Assembly: GCF_905475395.1 (NCBI RefSeq)
Contig: NC_058342.1
Span: 37,566,640-37,630,639, forward strand
Direction: 5' to 3'
Source: Chrysoperla carnea
Lineage: Eukaryota; Arthropoda; Insecta; Neuroptera; Chrysopidae
Length of the DNA: 64,000 bases
Below are positions 1 to 13,287 of this stretch, piece by piece. The notes below the pieces were generated by a model that was not told where the DNA came from, did not search any database, and was given only the letters and a program-made list of their open reading frames with translations. Position numbers and translations under genes: made by a program. Positions within the stretch are counted from its first letter, which is position 1, and the number at the start of each line of letters is the position of its first letter.

Positions 1-165
1 TGTTAATTTTTTTATGAGGTACATTTTTTGTATTTAAACTTTTGTTCTATCTCTAACGGTTTACAATTTGGGTTCTATGGACTCAAGATTCAATTGACCT
101 ATGTTGTTCATTTACGAACTAGACCTCACTTTTTACGTCCTATAAAAGTTTCATATGAAAAGAAA
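1..165 (-). repeat. fam-6 dispersed repeat, minus-strand fragment cut by the window edge
   Basis: Read on the minus strand, this matches the 3' part of the long fam-6 copy at 51389-51790 (shared words include AGGACGTAAAAA, GTAAATGA, AACAAAAGTTTAAAT) and the fragment at 42523-42670. It has no coding potential. The left end lies outside the window. Confidence 0.7.
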
Positions 166-3100
166 GAAACATAACATAATCAGATTCAGATTCTGAATAT
201 TATATTGTTGTGTGCTGAGTATTACTACACCATACAGTACACACTGATCAGTTGATCAGTATAATACTGACTTCTGACTGCTGATACACTGATATGTTGA
301 TTATACGTTAAACGTTATTATTATAAATATTATTTATTTTTAGAACAGCAAAGAAAAGTGTAGATGTTTAAAAGTGTAATATTATCCGAAGTAAATGCAT
401 CGTCAAACCATATAAGTCAGAGTGCTGTTGCTGCTTACTTTATTTAATAATACGCATGCGTACATCTACAATACACAATACAATAGTACAAATAATGTGT
501 TTGTGTTGTGCTTAGTTAGTGTACAACTTACTGTTCGTATAACGAATACGAACTTATACGAATGTTAAAAACGAATACGAAGTCGTTTGATCAGATTCAG
601 ATTCATATCGCTTACGTTTACATTACTAATACTGATACATAATACATAATACATCTACATATACTAATATACTACTATTATTAATAATTAAACTATACAC
701 TAATGTTCAAGTTATTACATATTATGATTATGATTATTAAATTTATAAATAAAAATCAAAATAAAATAAGCTTTTATTGCTGTTCATTCTTTACAATATT
801 TGTTAATAATTAATTAATACTTTTATCCTGTTTCTTTAAGGATGTACAAGCACGGTAGTGGGAGTACAAATTTAATAAATATATTATTTAAATTTAGATC
901 TAAAAGTAAGAAAACAATTTTTCGATATTTGGAGTAATTTTCAAAATATCGAAATTTTTTTAACATTATTCATCTTTCGATATTTCGAAAAGCAAGATAG
1001 ATATTGAAAAACTTTATTCTTAATTTTCGTCTATATTCATGAATTTATAAAAAAATTTACCATCAAAGTTCGACATCCCTTATATCCCAAGTCGTTTTTT
1101 TGAGATTTCTCCGTAAGACCAATGTATTTTATATCGATTTTCAATTATTTTTTGCTTAAAAATTTGCATAATTAGCCTAAGCTGAAATTTTAAGCACATA
1201 TTCTTTGAGTAAAAGTCTATCGATAAAAAAATTTGGAGCCTTGGGCCTCATTGAAAGATTTTTATAATGCTCAATTCTTTCCAATACTAATTTCTAGTAT
1301 GCTTGTTATAGTTCCAAAAGTTTCAAGACAAATCTAGATATGTCTTGAAACTCGTATTATCTTAAACACTAAAATCATTCTGATGAGCCGCCTTTTCGTT
1401 CTTCCAGTTTCTCTTTTGTCTGGCGGATTTTCATTTTGGTCGTTCGTAAAATCATAATTATTGGTAATAGTTGTTACCAACATATTTATAAAATTAAAGA
1501 TTATTATTTATATAGATTCGTAGGAACGGTCGCTTTGAAGAAGTAGAAATAGTGGAATACAGAACAAACACAAAATAATACAAATAAATATGTACACGAT
1601 AAAATAAAAACTTACAGATATATCTACTAGTGATGGGACGAATATTCGCTTATTTTTTAACAATCAAAACTACGCGAATGTTTTTGACAAAAAGTTAATA
1701 TTTTGTATCCATAAATTGAAAAAAATCAAAAGTTATTAAATTAATATTAAGAGAACATGTTTTAAAAATAGTTTCATTTGAAATATCTTTACAGAGTCGC
1801 TGATTCACTTCTTAATGATGTATTCAGTATTAGTAAAACATCTATAAAAAACTGTTACATTCGAATCATGTTCGCTTGATACACTTAAAAGAGAAAAAAA
1901 ATTGGAGAAATATTATAAAAGGATTAATTTTAAGTGAATACATTAGAATTTGTGAGTGCTTCATTTGAAAGTTAACATTCGCATTCGTGCCATCACTATT
2001 ACAGATATATCTACAGAAATACAGATTACAGATACATCTACAGACAGTGAGTAGTGATAGTGATAGTGAGTAGTGAGTAGTGAGTGGTGATGGTCTACTG
2101 GTGCTGCTCATTGCTCATATGATAAGTTCATAAAATATTCTGGCATGTTTTCACTTTATTAATGTTTATATGTAGTTATCAAATTTTATTTTATTTGCTC
2201 ATCTTACTAAAAATAAAATATAATATATAATATTTTATTTTATGTTGGTAATTATAGTACTGGATCTGTATCTGTATCTGTATTAAAAATATTCCCGATA
2301 AAATTTTTCACTGACAAAAAATACCCACGATAAAATATCAATGAATAAAATTTCTCTTGATAAGATATATCTTCAATATTGTATTCCCAAAACAAAATAT
2401 CTTCAAAACTAAAATATCTTAGTCGTATAATACTTTGACTACTCAATCAGAAGTATGTCTTTTTTAAACTAATATTACAATTAATTTTTAAAGTATAAAG
2501 TTAAAGTAGCTTTAATATTTAATTCTTTAAACAATAAAACAAGTATTTGACTTCTTAAATTAATACTTTAAATTTTTTAAATTACCAATGCACAGATATG
2601 CAAACAGTATCGTGAGAACAAAAATGAAAAAACTTTAACATATTATTATTAATCATGATGCATGATTCCATGGTTCCATGGTTCCATGGTTCCATAGTTC
2701 CATCCATACGATAAGTAATAAATGTTGCTCTAATGATTCTAATAGCATAAATAAATAAATAAACAAATAAATAGGTAAGGTATACACATATATCTATCAT
2801 ATGTACTAATTAGATTTAAAATGAGTAATACTTAAATAACCTAGACATTACATTACTTAGGTGTATTATATCTATCTACCTACAGCTTCAGCTACAGCTA
2901 CAGCTACAGCAACGGTATTAGTCAAGGTTACATTTATACATTTATACAATTATAAATTTACAATTAAATAATAAAAGTAGCAGTACTGAACACTGAATCT
3001 TACACTAAGTGAACACTAAAGTCTTAAGACAGGCACAGGTGTTCTGGCAACATACCTGATAGGCAGTGGCGTATATTACCCTGAATCTGATATATGAAAT

Positions 3101-4863
3101 CAATCTGAAATACACTTAGTAGGTTCCTTTAAGTATCACACCTTTGGAAAAAATCCTTATACTCACATCAGCTTGTAGATATTATAATTATTTCAGTGTA
3201 GATACGGTGTAATCTAGTGGTTTTATCTCAGCACTCAACAGAGACTCAATTATCAGTATCTATAGTACATCCCTACGTACATAGTAGGCAGGTATGTATA
3301 AACAAATATCTACCTGTTCAATTCTGATATGATGAAGCCTGTCTTTTTAGGTATGTATTTCAGCATTTACCTACCTATAAGACAGGTAGATTTAGATATA
3401 CCTATTATTTACAATGTTCCGCTGCCATTTTGAATTACAATCAACCAATAATATTCAAGTATTTATTAGCCAGCCAAAATGATATTACCAGACACATTGC
3501 ATTACATTAATACCATACATTACAGATTTAGAAAACAATTTACTACCACCTATTTTACGAACAAACAAAGCACAAAAAATTATCAAAGTTCGAAAAATTT
3601 GAGCAATAAGTCGGAATTTAACGCAGTTTTCGACATTCGATTCGCTAGAGCGTCAAGAAATTTTGTGACCTAATTTGATTTATAAGAAATTAAAAATTAG
3701 AAATTTTCTGATATTAGGGAATTAATTATACCAGATATTATTGAAATAATTATAGAAATAATAAAATGAAACTAAAGTAAACATAATTTCAATATTTACA
3801 TATTTTGATATGATTAGTCTTTCTAACGGGAATACAAGTGAATATATCAGAATTAATTTTGTGAGTATTGGATTAATAAATTTATAATGTTTTAATAAAA
3901 CGAGAATAAAGGTTTCATTTAAAAAAAATTGATTTTCAATTGATTACCATTACCATGCGTCAAACTTGTTATCATGTATTTAAACTTGTTTGTTTTTTTT
4001 CACTCCTTTTTACAATTTGACGCTCAAAGCCAGCGTTAAACGTCATCATGAAGTTACTGTAACTGTTTAATAATAACTCGTATTAAAATAATAATTGATT
4101 CTTTATTGAATAATATTCTTGTTACAACATAAAAATAAATATATTAATCACATTCTACATTCGGCGCGTATATATGTATTGAAGGAATAATTTCGTCTTG
4201 ATTTAAATCACAATTGGCTGCATTCTATGCACCTGACAGTTACATCTTTTAAATTTGCCGCTGCACATAGTTCTATTTTTTTCAGCTAGGTGAAACCCTA
4301 ATTTGTCGCTCAAAGTCAGTGTCAAGTCTCATCATAAAAGTACATCTTTAGGCAATGCAAAGTAATTAATGAGAATGCACAGTCCTATGATTTGAACCAT
4401 TTAAACATTCAGTACGTACATACAGTTGTCTATCTTATCAATCGGAACGGTAGTACTAACTCTAAACAAAAGATGGCAGTACCATATATATAGAGGTGGT
4501 TCTATAAGTGACTGCCTGTCACTTGAGTAAGGTAAAATTGATGTTGAAATTGAATGACTATCACTATCAACTTCAAATATGACAAGCACAAGATTAACTG
4601 ACTTACTTTTTATTTAAATAAAATAATATAAACAAGTATTAATAAAAAGTTTTAAGTGAACAGTGAGCAGTGAAAGCACAACAGTGTCAAAAATATGAAT
4701 ATGAAGTAACGTAATAAATATTTGAGTGTTATCAATAACATTGTATACCTATGATTGATTGTGAATCTATTTAAACTTATACAAAATAAAATAAATATAC
4801 TTACATTCCAAATTAATTAGCCATCTTATTATTATAATTAATATACCAAATTAATTAATTAAA
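166..4863. other. Intergenic DNA upstream of synaptojanin
   Basis: No gene was recognised. The stretch holds AT-rich low-complexity DNA and repeat scraps: a TCGATA-rich region at 890-1010 resembling one at 46130-46215; a GGTTCCAT tandem repeat at about 2667-2704; an AGCTAC hexamer run at 2885-2912; a fam-12 fragment at 3575-3720; and fam-10-related pieces at 4015-4060 and 4235-4350 (shared words TTGACGCTCAAAG and TTTTTTTCAGCTAGGTG with 22036-22145). The promoter and 5' UTR of synaptojanin must lie near the right end, but no TATA box or initiator stands out. Confidence 0.6.
3575..3720 (+). repeat. fam-12 repeat, truncated copy
   Basis: It shares AAAGTTCGAAAAA, TTTCGACATTCGATTCG and AATTTTGTGACCT with the copy at 34473-34787, and TGATTTATAAGAAATTAAAA with the foldback at 55579-56140. 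Only one arm is present. Confidence 0.6.
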
Positions 4864-7800
4864 ATGGCACTACAAAAGTCATTACGTGTATTAGAAAAGA
4901 ATAATGCACCAAACCCATTCAGTGTAATCTTACTGGATCGTAAACAAACATCGAAATTATTATTTGAATCGGGTGTTGTAGCAGTTTTATGTAAGTACCG
5001 AGCTAGGCACTTCATACATTTTAATTTAACGTTCCAAACTTCACTTAAACTGTCAAAATTAGTATTTAGTAGATTTCATTTACTGTAGAGTGGCCATAAA
5101 CCGAGATAATCGGTAGTTACCACGAAATATTATCTACCGAGAATTACATGAAAATCAGAGAAATCTAACTTGTAGCCTAAAAGCTTCTAAACAATGATTT
5201 TTATCCAAATCCGTGAATGTTTTCTGATTTGTTTTTATTTTATAGCGACTTCTGAATACGATCAAGTTAAGAAGAATTATACAAAAGTTGTTGACGCATA
5301 TGCTTGTCTGGGTGTCTTACAGATCAATTCTGGTGATAACTGTAATCAGTATTTAGTGGTAGTGATTGGATGTGTGTCTGTGGGCAAGATTGGCGACACT
5401 GAAATCTTTAAAATAACACAAACACAATTAGTGGCCTTGCAATATGAAAGTACTCAAGAGGAACGCATATCAGAGGTACTGCATGCTGAAAATACAGTGA
5501 ATAAGGCTGAAAAAATGGGCCGACCTTTTTATTCACTGTACTATTACTAAATAGTTTTATTTGATTAGATTCTTTTGTTTGATTAGATACGCAAGTTTCT
5601 AAATTCGGGTACATTCTATTTTGGATACGGTGGAAATCCTTCATGTCCAATCAGTCATGTAGATGTGACTTTATGTGCTCAACGTCGATACAAGACGAAC
5701 GTTAGCGACCACCGTTTTTTTTGGAATCGTATGCTACATGTGTTATTCATACGGTTTGGCATCAACACCGATCAATGGCTGATCAAATCGATGTGCGGAT
5801 CGATTGAAATACGTACTGTGTACGTGGGACATCGTCAAGCACGTGCAGCTTTGTTTTCACGTCTAAGTTGTGAGCGTGCTGGCACCAGGTTTAATGTGCG
5901 TGGCACCAACGACGATGGACACGTTGCTAACTTTGTGGAAACTGAACAGGCTATTTATTTAGATGAGAGTGTCACTTCGTTCGTGCAAACACGTGGCAGT
6001 ATACCTTTGTTTTGGGAACAAACTGGCGTTCAAGTTGGCGCTCACAAAATAAAACTATCACGTGGTTATGAAGCGTCTAAAGTGGCCTATGACAAACATC
6101 TGACATTGTTACGACAACGTTATGGATTCTTAGCTATTATTAACTTACTTAGTAATACAGCTGGCAACGCTAAGAACGATGGAGAAGCTGCCTTAAGTGC
6201 TGAATTCCAGGTAAATAAACATCTGGTTGTTATCAAAATTAATATAACTACAACTAGCTGTTTGTGACAGAGTTCAATTGAGTTGAATTTGAATGATTTG
6301 ATTTGATTTAGAGACATCATGAAGAGTCTGCGCACACAAACATTCCACATATATTATTTGATTATCATGCAGAATGTCGCAACAACATCAACAATCTTGA
6401 TAAGTTAAAAGCAAAAGTCAACCGATATCCAGAACTGTCAACATTCTTTACTATGCATAAAGGAGCTAATGTTGTAAGGTAATACCATACACTGAAAAAC
6501 AAAATTTAAATAATCACCAGCTCATCCCGAAGTTGGCCGTTTCATATTAAAATCAATTTAATTAATTACTTGTTTATTTTATTTACAGTGAACAATTAGG
6601 TACAATTAGAACGAATTGTTTGGATTGTTTGGATCGTACAAACTGTGTTCAAATGTACTTAGGTTTATCTGTAAGTCTGTTTTTAATATCAATCGATAAT
6701 AACACACAAACACATACACATATTTACAGGGTGTCCTCTTAACTATTATTTTTGGGAACATAAAACTGCCCATAATTCCTTAACTATTGGGTTTTGGACA
6801 AAAGTATATAAGACACTTTTGAATTAAAATTGTCCAAGAAATACGCTCTTAAAGTTTGAGTATCAAATGACGGGACACCCTGTATATATATATTTTTTAA
6901 GCTTGATTGAACTAAACCCAAATGTGTGTGTGTTTGTTTTGATGTTGAATCAAATAAATAAACAGTGAATTGATTTGTTTGTTGAGCAGGTTCTTGAGCA
7001 ACAAGTGTTGCTTGTATTAAATTCATCAACTGATAAACTAGATGCGATGGTGGAACGTTTTAATGAGATCTTCAAACAGATGTGGTCTGTTAATGGTAAT
7101 GAAATTAGTAAAATATATGCAGGCACTGGAGCTATACAAGGCAGTTCAAAGCTTATTGATGGAGCACGCTCAGCGGCTAGAACCATTCAAAACAATCTCT
7201 TGGACAATGCCAAACAAGAGGCCATCGATGTTTTATTGTTTGGTTCTACACTTAATTGTGAATTGGCTGATAGATCAAGAACATTGTTACCATCATACAT
7301 GTTACATGGTTAGTATTTAAGTTTGTTTTTAAAAAGGAAAGGTGTCGTGGTACACCCGGTTGGAACTATGTTCCTATATTATAAATGAAGCTCCTACTTT
7401 TTTACAGAGTACAGAATACTGTGATGTATATATATTAATTTGTTGTTCTTTTTAATTTTAAAGCACCTACTCCTGTATTACGTGAAATGTGTAAACGATA
7501 TAGAGAGTATACAAGACCACAACGATTACGGGTTGGTTGCGGCACCTACAACGTCAACGGTGGCAAACAATTTAAAAGTCTAGTTTTTAAAGACATCTCA
7601 CTAGCTGACTGGTTACTGCAACCATTTGGGGCCGATGAAGAAGGTATGCTAATGCTATGTTCACACTAATCATACAGATAATACCATAGAGCTAGCTTTA
7701 TAAACATAGGAAACACAATAAGTCAATTATTTATTGATTTTAATCGAATTCAATTGAATTAGGTCATCCATTGGCGGCTGAGTCTGATCTAAATGATATA

Positions 7801-9985
7801 TACGCTTTAGGATTCGAAGAAATTGTTGATTTATCAGCAGGAAATATTGTTTCAGCTAGGTAATACAAATATTGATTAATATGTTGATGATAGAACTTGA
7901 TTTACTTTATTTATTGATATGATTTTAGTTCAGAAAATGCCCGTCAATGGGGTGAAGAAATAGAAAAAGTATTATCAAACATTGGTAAATATGTTCTGAT
8001 ATCATCCCAACAATTAGTTGGCGTCTGTTTATTTTTGTACGCTAAAGAACAATTGATTCCACACATCAAAGATTTGGCTATTGATTGTGTCAAAACTGGT
8101 TTAGGTGGTGCAACAGGTACGTACATCTTATCTTATGTAATAAATCTTTGTCCTGATCCTTGGTCCACCTGATATATATCTTTCGTGTGAGAATATATGA
8201 TAAAATCTGAAATCAATATAAAAATCAATTGATAACTTAGCCTCAACTTAACGAATATTTGCTTGTTCCCTTCCGATTCGTTATATCGAGGTTGCACTGT
8301 AATCTATTCTATTCTGTTCAGGTAATAAAGGTGCGGTTGCAATTAGATTTGTATTGCATGGCACGTCGATGTGCTTTGTGTGTGCACATTTTGCTGCTGG
8401 ACAATCACAAGTGAATGAACGTAACGCAGACTTTGCTGAAATCACACGTAAAGTTGCATTTCCAATGAATCGAACGTTAAACTCACATGATATAATATTC
8501 TTTTGTGGAGACTTCAATTATCGCATTGACATCGAACGAAACCAGCTCAAAGAGATGATTAAAAATGAACAATTTGAAGAGATCTTAAAAGAAGATCAAT
8601 TAAAAGTACGCTCGCTAACCTACTAATCATAATAATCATAATAATCATTATAATTTTTGTTTTTATTTGATTTTAGAAACAATATGCTTTAGGCCATGTC
8701 TTTCGTAATTACATTGAAGGACCAATCAATTTCGCACCCACCTACAAATACGATTTGTTTTCTGATGATTACGATACATCTGAAAAAGCACGAGCACCAG
8801 CTTGGACTGATCGTGTCTTGTGGCGAAGACGTGTTGATCCAGGTAACTTAGACTTACGTTACAAGTAGTACATACTATTTATTATTTAGTTAGTTTATTT
8901 TTAACTGAGTCAATTGTTTGTTTTATAGATTCAGATGGAAGTTCAAGTTCAGTAGTTGGGGAATGTGTATACTACGGTCGTACAGAGCTTAAACAAAGCG
9001 ATCATCGACCTGTGTTTGCAGTCATTGATATTGACATCAATGTGATCGACGCAGAACAACGTTTACAAGTCTATTATCAAGTGTTACAATATTTAGGACC
9101 GCCAGATGGAACCATTTGTATTAAATGTCCAGATGTGGAGGAATACGATGCAAGCTTTGTTAACAACATACTGACGGAACTGTCAAACATTGGGCAAGTG
9201 ATCATGGTACGATTTGATGGGGATACCATGTGGGCAACATTCTACGATCCACAATGTTGTTTGTCTGCTGTTAAACGTCAAATTATACAAGTCAATGGTT
9301 ACGATTTACATATTTCATTACGATCACCGAATTGGGTGCAAGAAGCTGAAAAGGAGATTGCGTTATGTACAAATAATACTGTTTCAATGAGATTAAATGG
9401 TACGTATGTTGTGACATCACTACTAAAGATTACTGAACGATTGACGTGAGTGCTGACGGGTTAAAAGTGTTGAATTATTATTTTACAGAAGGATCACCAG
9501 TGTTGGTCGCAACACCCAAGTCTAGTCCAATGCCAAGTCCACATAGACCGCCACCATTAAGGCCACCAAAGCCATCACCAACTTCAAACTGTTCACCATC
9601 GAAATCAGCATCCGATAGTACACCAACAACACAATACAACGAACAACAACAACAACAACAACAATTTATTTCAAATGAAAGAGAGATGTCAATAGATAGG
9701 CCTGAACCAAATTTTACACCTCCATCATTACCACCACCTAATTTTAAAGCACCTGTAAATACTAACACACATACACAATCACAATCAATGGTAAGTAACA
9801 ATGGTGGAGGTGGAGGTGCACCTCCTCCTATACCAGCTAGAACAACAAAACCACCACCATTACCAGCACGTACTCAACAAGCACCTCCACCACCACTAGG
9901 ACCAGCACCTTCATTAACACCTACATCTTCACCTTCAACACCAACAGGAACAGGAACACTTACACCAACATCTAATAATAAATAA
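4864..9985 (+). CDS. Synj: Synaptojanin (Sac1 plus inositol polyphosphate 5-phosphatase), 13 exons, 1143 aa
   Basis: Phosphoinositide phosphatase that strips phosphates from PI(4,5)P2 during clathrin uncoating and synaptic vesicle recycling. Exons: 4864-4990, 5246-5475, 5587-6210, 6312-6478, 6589-6670, 6990-7308, 7464-7643, 7763-7859, 7929-8116, 8322-8605, 8677-8842, 8929-9399, 9489-9985; all have GT..AG borders and one open frame. The Sac domain (about 1-510) has the CX5R catalytic loop CLDCLDR at 393-399 inside [12 protein letters not shown]. The 5-phosphatase (about 538-855) shows GTYNVNGG (543-550), FFCGDFNYR (731-739), PAWTDRVLW (807-815) and SDHRPV (845-850). An RRM-like domain follows (about 860-975), then a proline-rich tail (about 980-1143) with PPPLPAR-type SH3 ligands. 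The start is supported by an in-frame TAA at 4852-4854. Neuronal vertebrate synaptojanins have a longer tail. Several introns carry repeat scraps. Confidence 0.96.
6490..6560 (+). repeat. fam-15 scrap in synaptojanin intron 4
   Basis: The words ACACTGAAAAA and GAAGTTGGCCGTTTC, then ATTAAAATCAA, recur at 61196-61240 and, inverted, at 58582-58640. It lies wholly inside the intron between exons 4 and 5. Confidence 0.5.
6726..6883. mobile_element. fam-2-like MITE in synaptojanin intron 5
   Basis: Terminal inverted repeats ACAGGGTGTCC (6726-6736) and GGACACCCTGT (6873-6883) are perfect over 11 bases. The 158-bp element has no ORF of note and fills much of the 319-bp intron 5. The ends resemble the larger foldback at 16069-16445. 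Confidence 0.75.
7336..7375 (+). repeat. Dispersed repeat scrap in synaptojanin intron 6
   Basis: The words AGGTGTCGTGG, ACACCCGGTTGGA and CTATGTTCCTAT recur, inverted, at about 14708-14752 and 63180-63225 (GGAACATAG, GGGTG, CCACGATAC). The family's ends are not visible. Confidence 0.45.
7676..7727 (+). repeat. fam-1 scrap in synaptojanin intron 7
   Basis: It begins with the fam-1 end GATAATACCATAGAG and continues with ACATAGGAAAC and CAATAAGT, both found in order at 43410-43612. The rest of the element is missing. Confidence 0.6.
8230..8299 (+). repeat. fam-4 scrap in synaptojanin intron 9
   Basis: It ends with TATATCGAGGTTGCACTG, the fam-4 right terminus, and contains TTAACGAATATTTGCT, similar to the interior of the copy at 46505-46900. 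It stops only about 20 bases before the exon 10 acceptor (AG at 8320-8321). Confidence 0.6.
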
Positions 9986-10031
9986 TGTATAAAAACACTT
10001 CATTAAACTTAATTAACGACTACATAATTAT

Positions 10032-10037
10032 AATAAA
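10032..10037 (+). promoter_or_regulatory. Candidate polyadenylation signal of synaptojanin
   Basis: AATAAA lies 47 bases after the stop codon. Another AATAAA overlaps 10105-10112, so the exact site is uncertain. Confidence 0.4.
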
Positions 10038-10288
10038 TAAATGAATTAATTGATTGTTATTAGATTTTTAATTTAATTGATTGTTAGTAGCTTTTATTAA
10101 TTATCAATAAATGTCAACTTAGTGCTTGCTGTATTAGCATCTACAGCTATAACTACAGCTAAAGTTCAAGCTATATTGATAAGATATTGATAAGTATTTC
10201 AATTTTAAATCAGTATCTATTCTTATCTAGATCAATTCAATCATGATATCAGTCAACCAGCCTAGCTATTTATGATACTTAGACACGA

Positions 10289-10509
10289 GAGAGAAAACTG
10301 TCAGTGAGTTCCTCTGTGTCCTTGTCTAATCTATATGTCATTGCCTACAACGAACTTGTAAAAATTACGGCCACATATTGGAGAATATGCAAATGTATAT
10401 AACCTCTTTAAATAACAAAATAGCAGACACAAAATCTTTATACATCATATGATTATGACATATGACTATGATAAAGACACATGGGAACTCACTGACAGTT
10501 TTCTTTCTC
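10289..10509. mobile_element. Foldback MITE, 221 bp
   Basis: Arms GAGAGAAAACTGTCAGTGAG (from 10289) and CTCACTGACAGTTTTCTTTC (to about 10508) are near-perfect inverted repeats. The arms continue inward with GTGTCC/AGACAC and ATATGTCAT/ATGACATAT. Interior words (GTGTCCTTGTC, ATATGTCAT) recur at about 18420-18450, linking it to fam-11. Confidence 0.75.
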
Positions 10510-11507
10510 ATTCATCATATCGCATTCACTTACAGGCCAGCAAATCCCTTGCGTTCTCTATATATGTAAACTCTTTGTTAGCCACACAAAGGAATTGCTC
10601 GTTGCTCGCTGCTGATACTCCTAACATGATTTAACTTCACCTTTAAATGCTTCTACTCTGCTCTTGGTTTGTTACTTATTAGTTATTACGTAAAATGGCG
10701 TCTCTAGTACACACTGTATTCATTAATATAGAATTTGATTCGTGTATGTCCGTATTTATTTCGTACAATACACTTCGGTGCAAAAGGAACACTACTCACG
10801 CTATAATTTCTGCCATTTCGTTAACAAATTTTGTAAATTCTCCCATAAAATGAGTACTCATCAGCTGAGCATTCAGTTAATTTATCATAATCTACAGACT
10901 TATAGGTTATAGACCTTACAATTAATAAATCAATAACATTTCTCTTCCAAGGATAATGATAGAAGTTAAAATAGGAAGGGATAGTAGGACCATTCAAGTG
11001 ATATTTAAACGAACAAAACTAAAACTAAAAGACTAAGTCACTAAATGCATGAATAATTAATAAAATAACGATTAAGTATTTACATTTAACTAATGTTTTT
11101 GTATCAAATAAATTGTACAGCTTTAATAATAATAAACTACTAGTACTAGTATGGTATTATAAATAGTTGGTACAGGTCTGGTACATGAATTATAAATTGT
11201 TATAATTGATCTTATATTGATTTAAAATATCTAAATAAATGTGTCTATCATTTATTAATTAATTATCATTATCATTGATAAATAATAATATTTAAATTAA
11301 AATAAATATATAGAGGTATCTTAGTTAGGTTATAGTTGAATGATATTATTATTATTATTATTATTAATTATCAAATTGAACTGTTCTGTTTTATTATTTT
11401 GTTAGTTCAATCAATACAAGTTCAATATCAGCATTTATTATTTTATTAGCACAATTCTTATTTTATTTTATGTAATTATTTATTTATTTATATGTTAAAT
11501 ACTGTTC

Positions 11508-11640
11508 CACTGAAATATAGAGAGATTGAAACGCTCACTGCCGATAGCATCCAACGAGCTATAAGCGAGGACGGTGCAGCATGATTCAAGCGGATATACG
11601 TTTTTCTTTCTTACTCTTCTGCTCATGCTCATCTGTCACA
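11508..11640 (+). repeat. fam-13 repeat, partial copy
   Basis: It begins CCACTGAAATATAGAGAGAT, close to the start of the copy at 12212-12442, then diverges. CTCTTCTGCTCATGC resembles an inverted piece of the interior of that copy. An ATG-started frame at 11581-11766 inside it is chance. Confidence 0.5.
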
Positions 11641-12211
11641 TATCATATAACTCAGTCATTTTCCTTCTCTGTCTCCTTCTCAATAAAATTTCATAAGCAG
11701 TATTTAAATAAAATAAATAAAATAATAAATGTATTATATTATATTATATATTATTTAATTAAATAAAATGTGATGTTATTTATTATTATAGATTTATAAT
11801 ATATTTAAAATAGAATAGATTAAAATGATGTATATATTATATATATAGTTAAAAACAAATATATAATTACAATCTACCTACTTACCTTACTTTACCTTAC
11901 CTTACCTTACCTACCTACCTACCTATCTATCTATATATTATATACTTGATTCTTTTTTAAACAGCTTTATACTTTAAGTTGTATCTGTTCCTAATACTAC
12001 TATTATATATTATATTATATTATATTAGTTGTATAAATCACAATGTTAGTTCAATTCAATACAATTTAATTATATATAAATAAAGTATTCTATATTACTA
12101 TCAAGTCAACAACTTTAACATATTTATTTTTACACCCTGTACCTACTGTTCTACTAAGATGTCAGCGCCACTAGTAACAAAAAATGTAAACCATACTTAA
12201 TGTGCTGTACC

Positions 12212-12442
12212 CACTGAAATATAGACAGACTAGAACGCTCTCTAGCCTGCTGGCAGCGAGGAGAAAGACGGGTATACATATCTTTCTCGTACAATCTGGT
12301 TTGAAAGTGACTATTAAGTTGTATGATTGTACAGATATGTGACAGATGAGATGAAAATGCGCATGAGCAGAAGAGTTAGAAGGGAATAAGTATACACGCC
12401 CGAATCATGGGTAGTGAGCGTTCCAGTCTTTCAAAATTTCAG
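12212..12442. mobile_element. fam-13 MITE, about 230 bp
   Basis: Imperfect terminal inverted repeats: CACTGAAATATAGACAGACT with AGAACGCTC at the left, and GAGCGTTCCAGTCTTTCAAA with ATTTCAGTAG at the right. No coding sequence. Confidence 0.65.
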
Positions 12443-12504
12443 TAGCTGTGCTGTGTTATATTGGCTCCTCGACTCTTTTATAATTGTGATAGTTTTCCTA
12501 CTTT

Positions 12505-12590
12505 TTATACCCTGTATACATGTAATATATATCAAGGTATATTAAGTTTACTCCCAAGTTTGTAACGTCTAAAAATATTGGAAGGATAAG
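12505..12590 (+). repeat. fam-6 repeat, 5' part
   Basis: It reads TATACCCTGTATACATG, ATATATCAAGGTATATTAAG, CCCAAGTTTGTAACG and AAAAATATTG, in the same order as at 38460, 50398 and 51389. Confidence 0.7.
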
Positions 12591-12958
12591 GATGGAGGTA
12601 TAAATAAGATATAGATGAACATTACAACATCAATTATAAATCATATATATTTTTATTAATTATAATTATTAAATATATAAATATATAAAAACAAACATAA
12701 ACATATTAATTAATATTAAGTAAGTAAGTAATTAAGTAAGTACATTAAAATAATTATAATATAATAATATGTATCTATATAATATAACATTTAATATTAT
12801 ATTATATTATATTATATTTATTAAATTTTTGTAATTATAATTTAAACTGTTCAATAAGCTGACTAATTATTTATATAATGCAATGTTTGTGTGATTATTG
12901 TAAATCAATTTAATTATATTTAAATAAATCAATATATTATTGTTTTTAAGTCATATTA

Positions 12959-13251
12959 AAGTGGTTCGGCTGTCACGTGACTAGTCAACTAGTCAGCTAT
13001 GAATTTGTATGACGTAAATGTAAAAAAATGCTCTAAAAATATTGAAAAAGTGTCAAAAACCAAAGTTTTTTATGTTTTCTTTTTGAAAAGTGCGATAAGG
13101 TAATATTTTTTTTGCATAAACAAAATCTGTGATAAATTTTCTTCATGATGAAAACTTTTTTGAAGTTCATTCCTTGATTAATTTTTGTACAACATAATTG
13201 TGAGTTCTTCAGAAATAATTCAAAATGTTCTCTCAAACAGTCGAACCACTT
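12959..13251. mobile_element. fam-7 MITE, about 290 bp
   Basis: Terminal inverted repeats AAGTGGTTCGGCTGT and ACAGTCGAACCACTT differ at one base. A second, diverged full copy lies at 38878-39210 and shares CACGTGACTA, TTTGTATGACGTAAATGTAA and TTTTATGTTTTCTTTTTG. The reading frame at 13033-13236 (-) is not conserved in the other copy. Confidence 0.8.
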
Positions 13252-13287
13252 AGTGTAGATATTATATTACTACAATGTTCATCATGA

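Noticed and set aside
9478-9801. Minus-strand 107-codon frame with a run of Cys
   Set aside because: It is antisense to the proline- and glutamine-rich tail of synaptojanin (CAA repeats read as TTG/TGC).
13033-13236. Minus-strand 67-codon frame
   Set aside because: Contained in a fam-7 MITE and not preserved in the second copy at 38878-39210.
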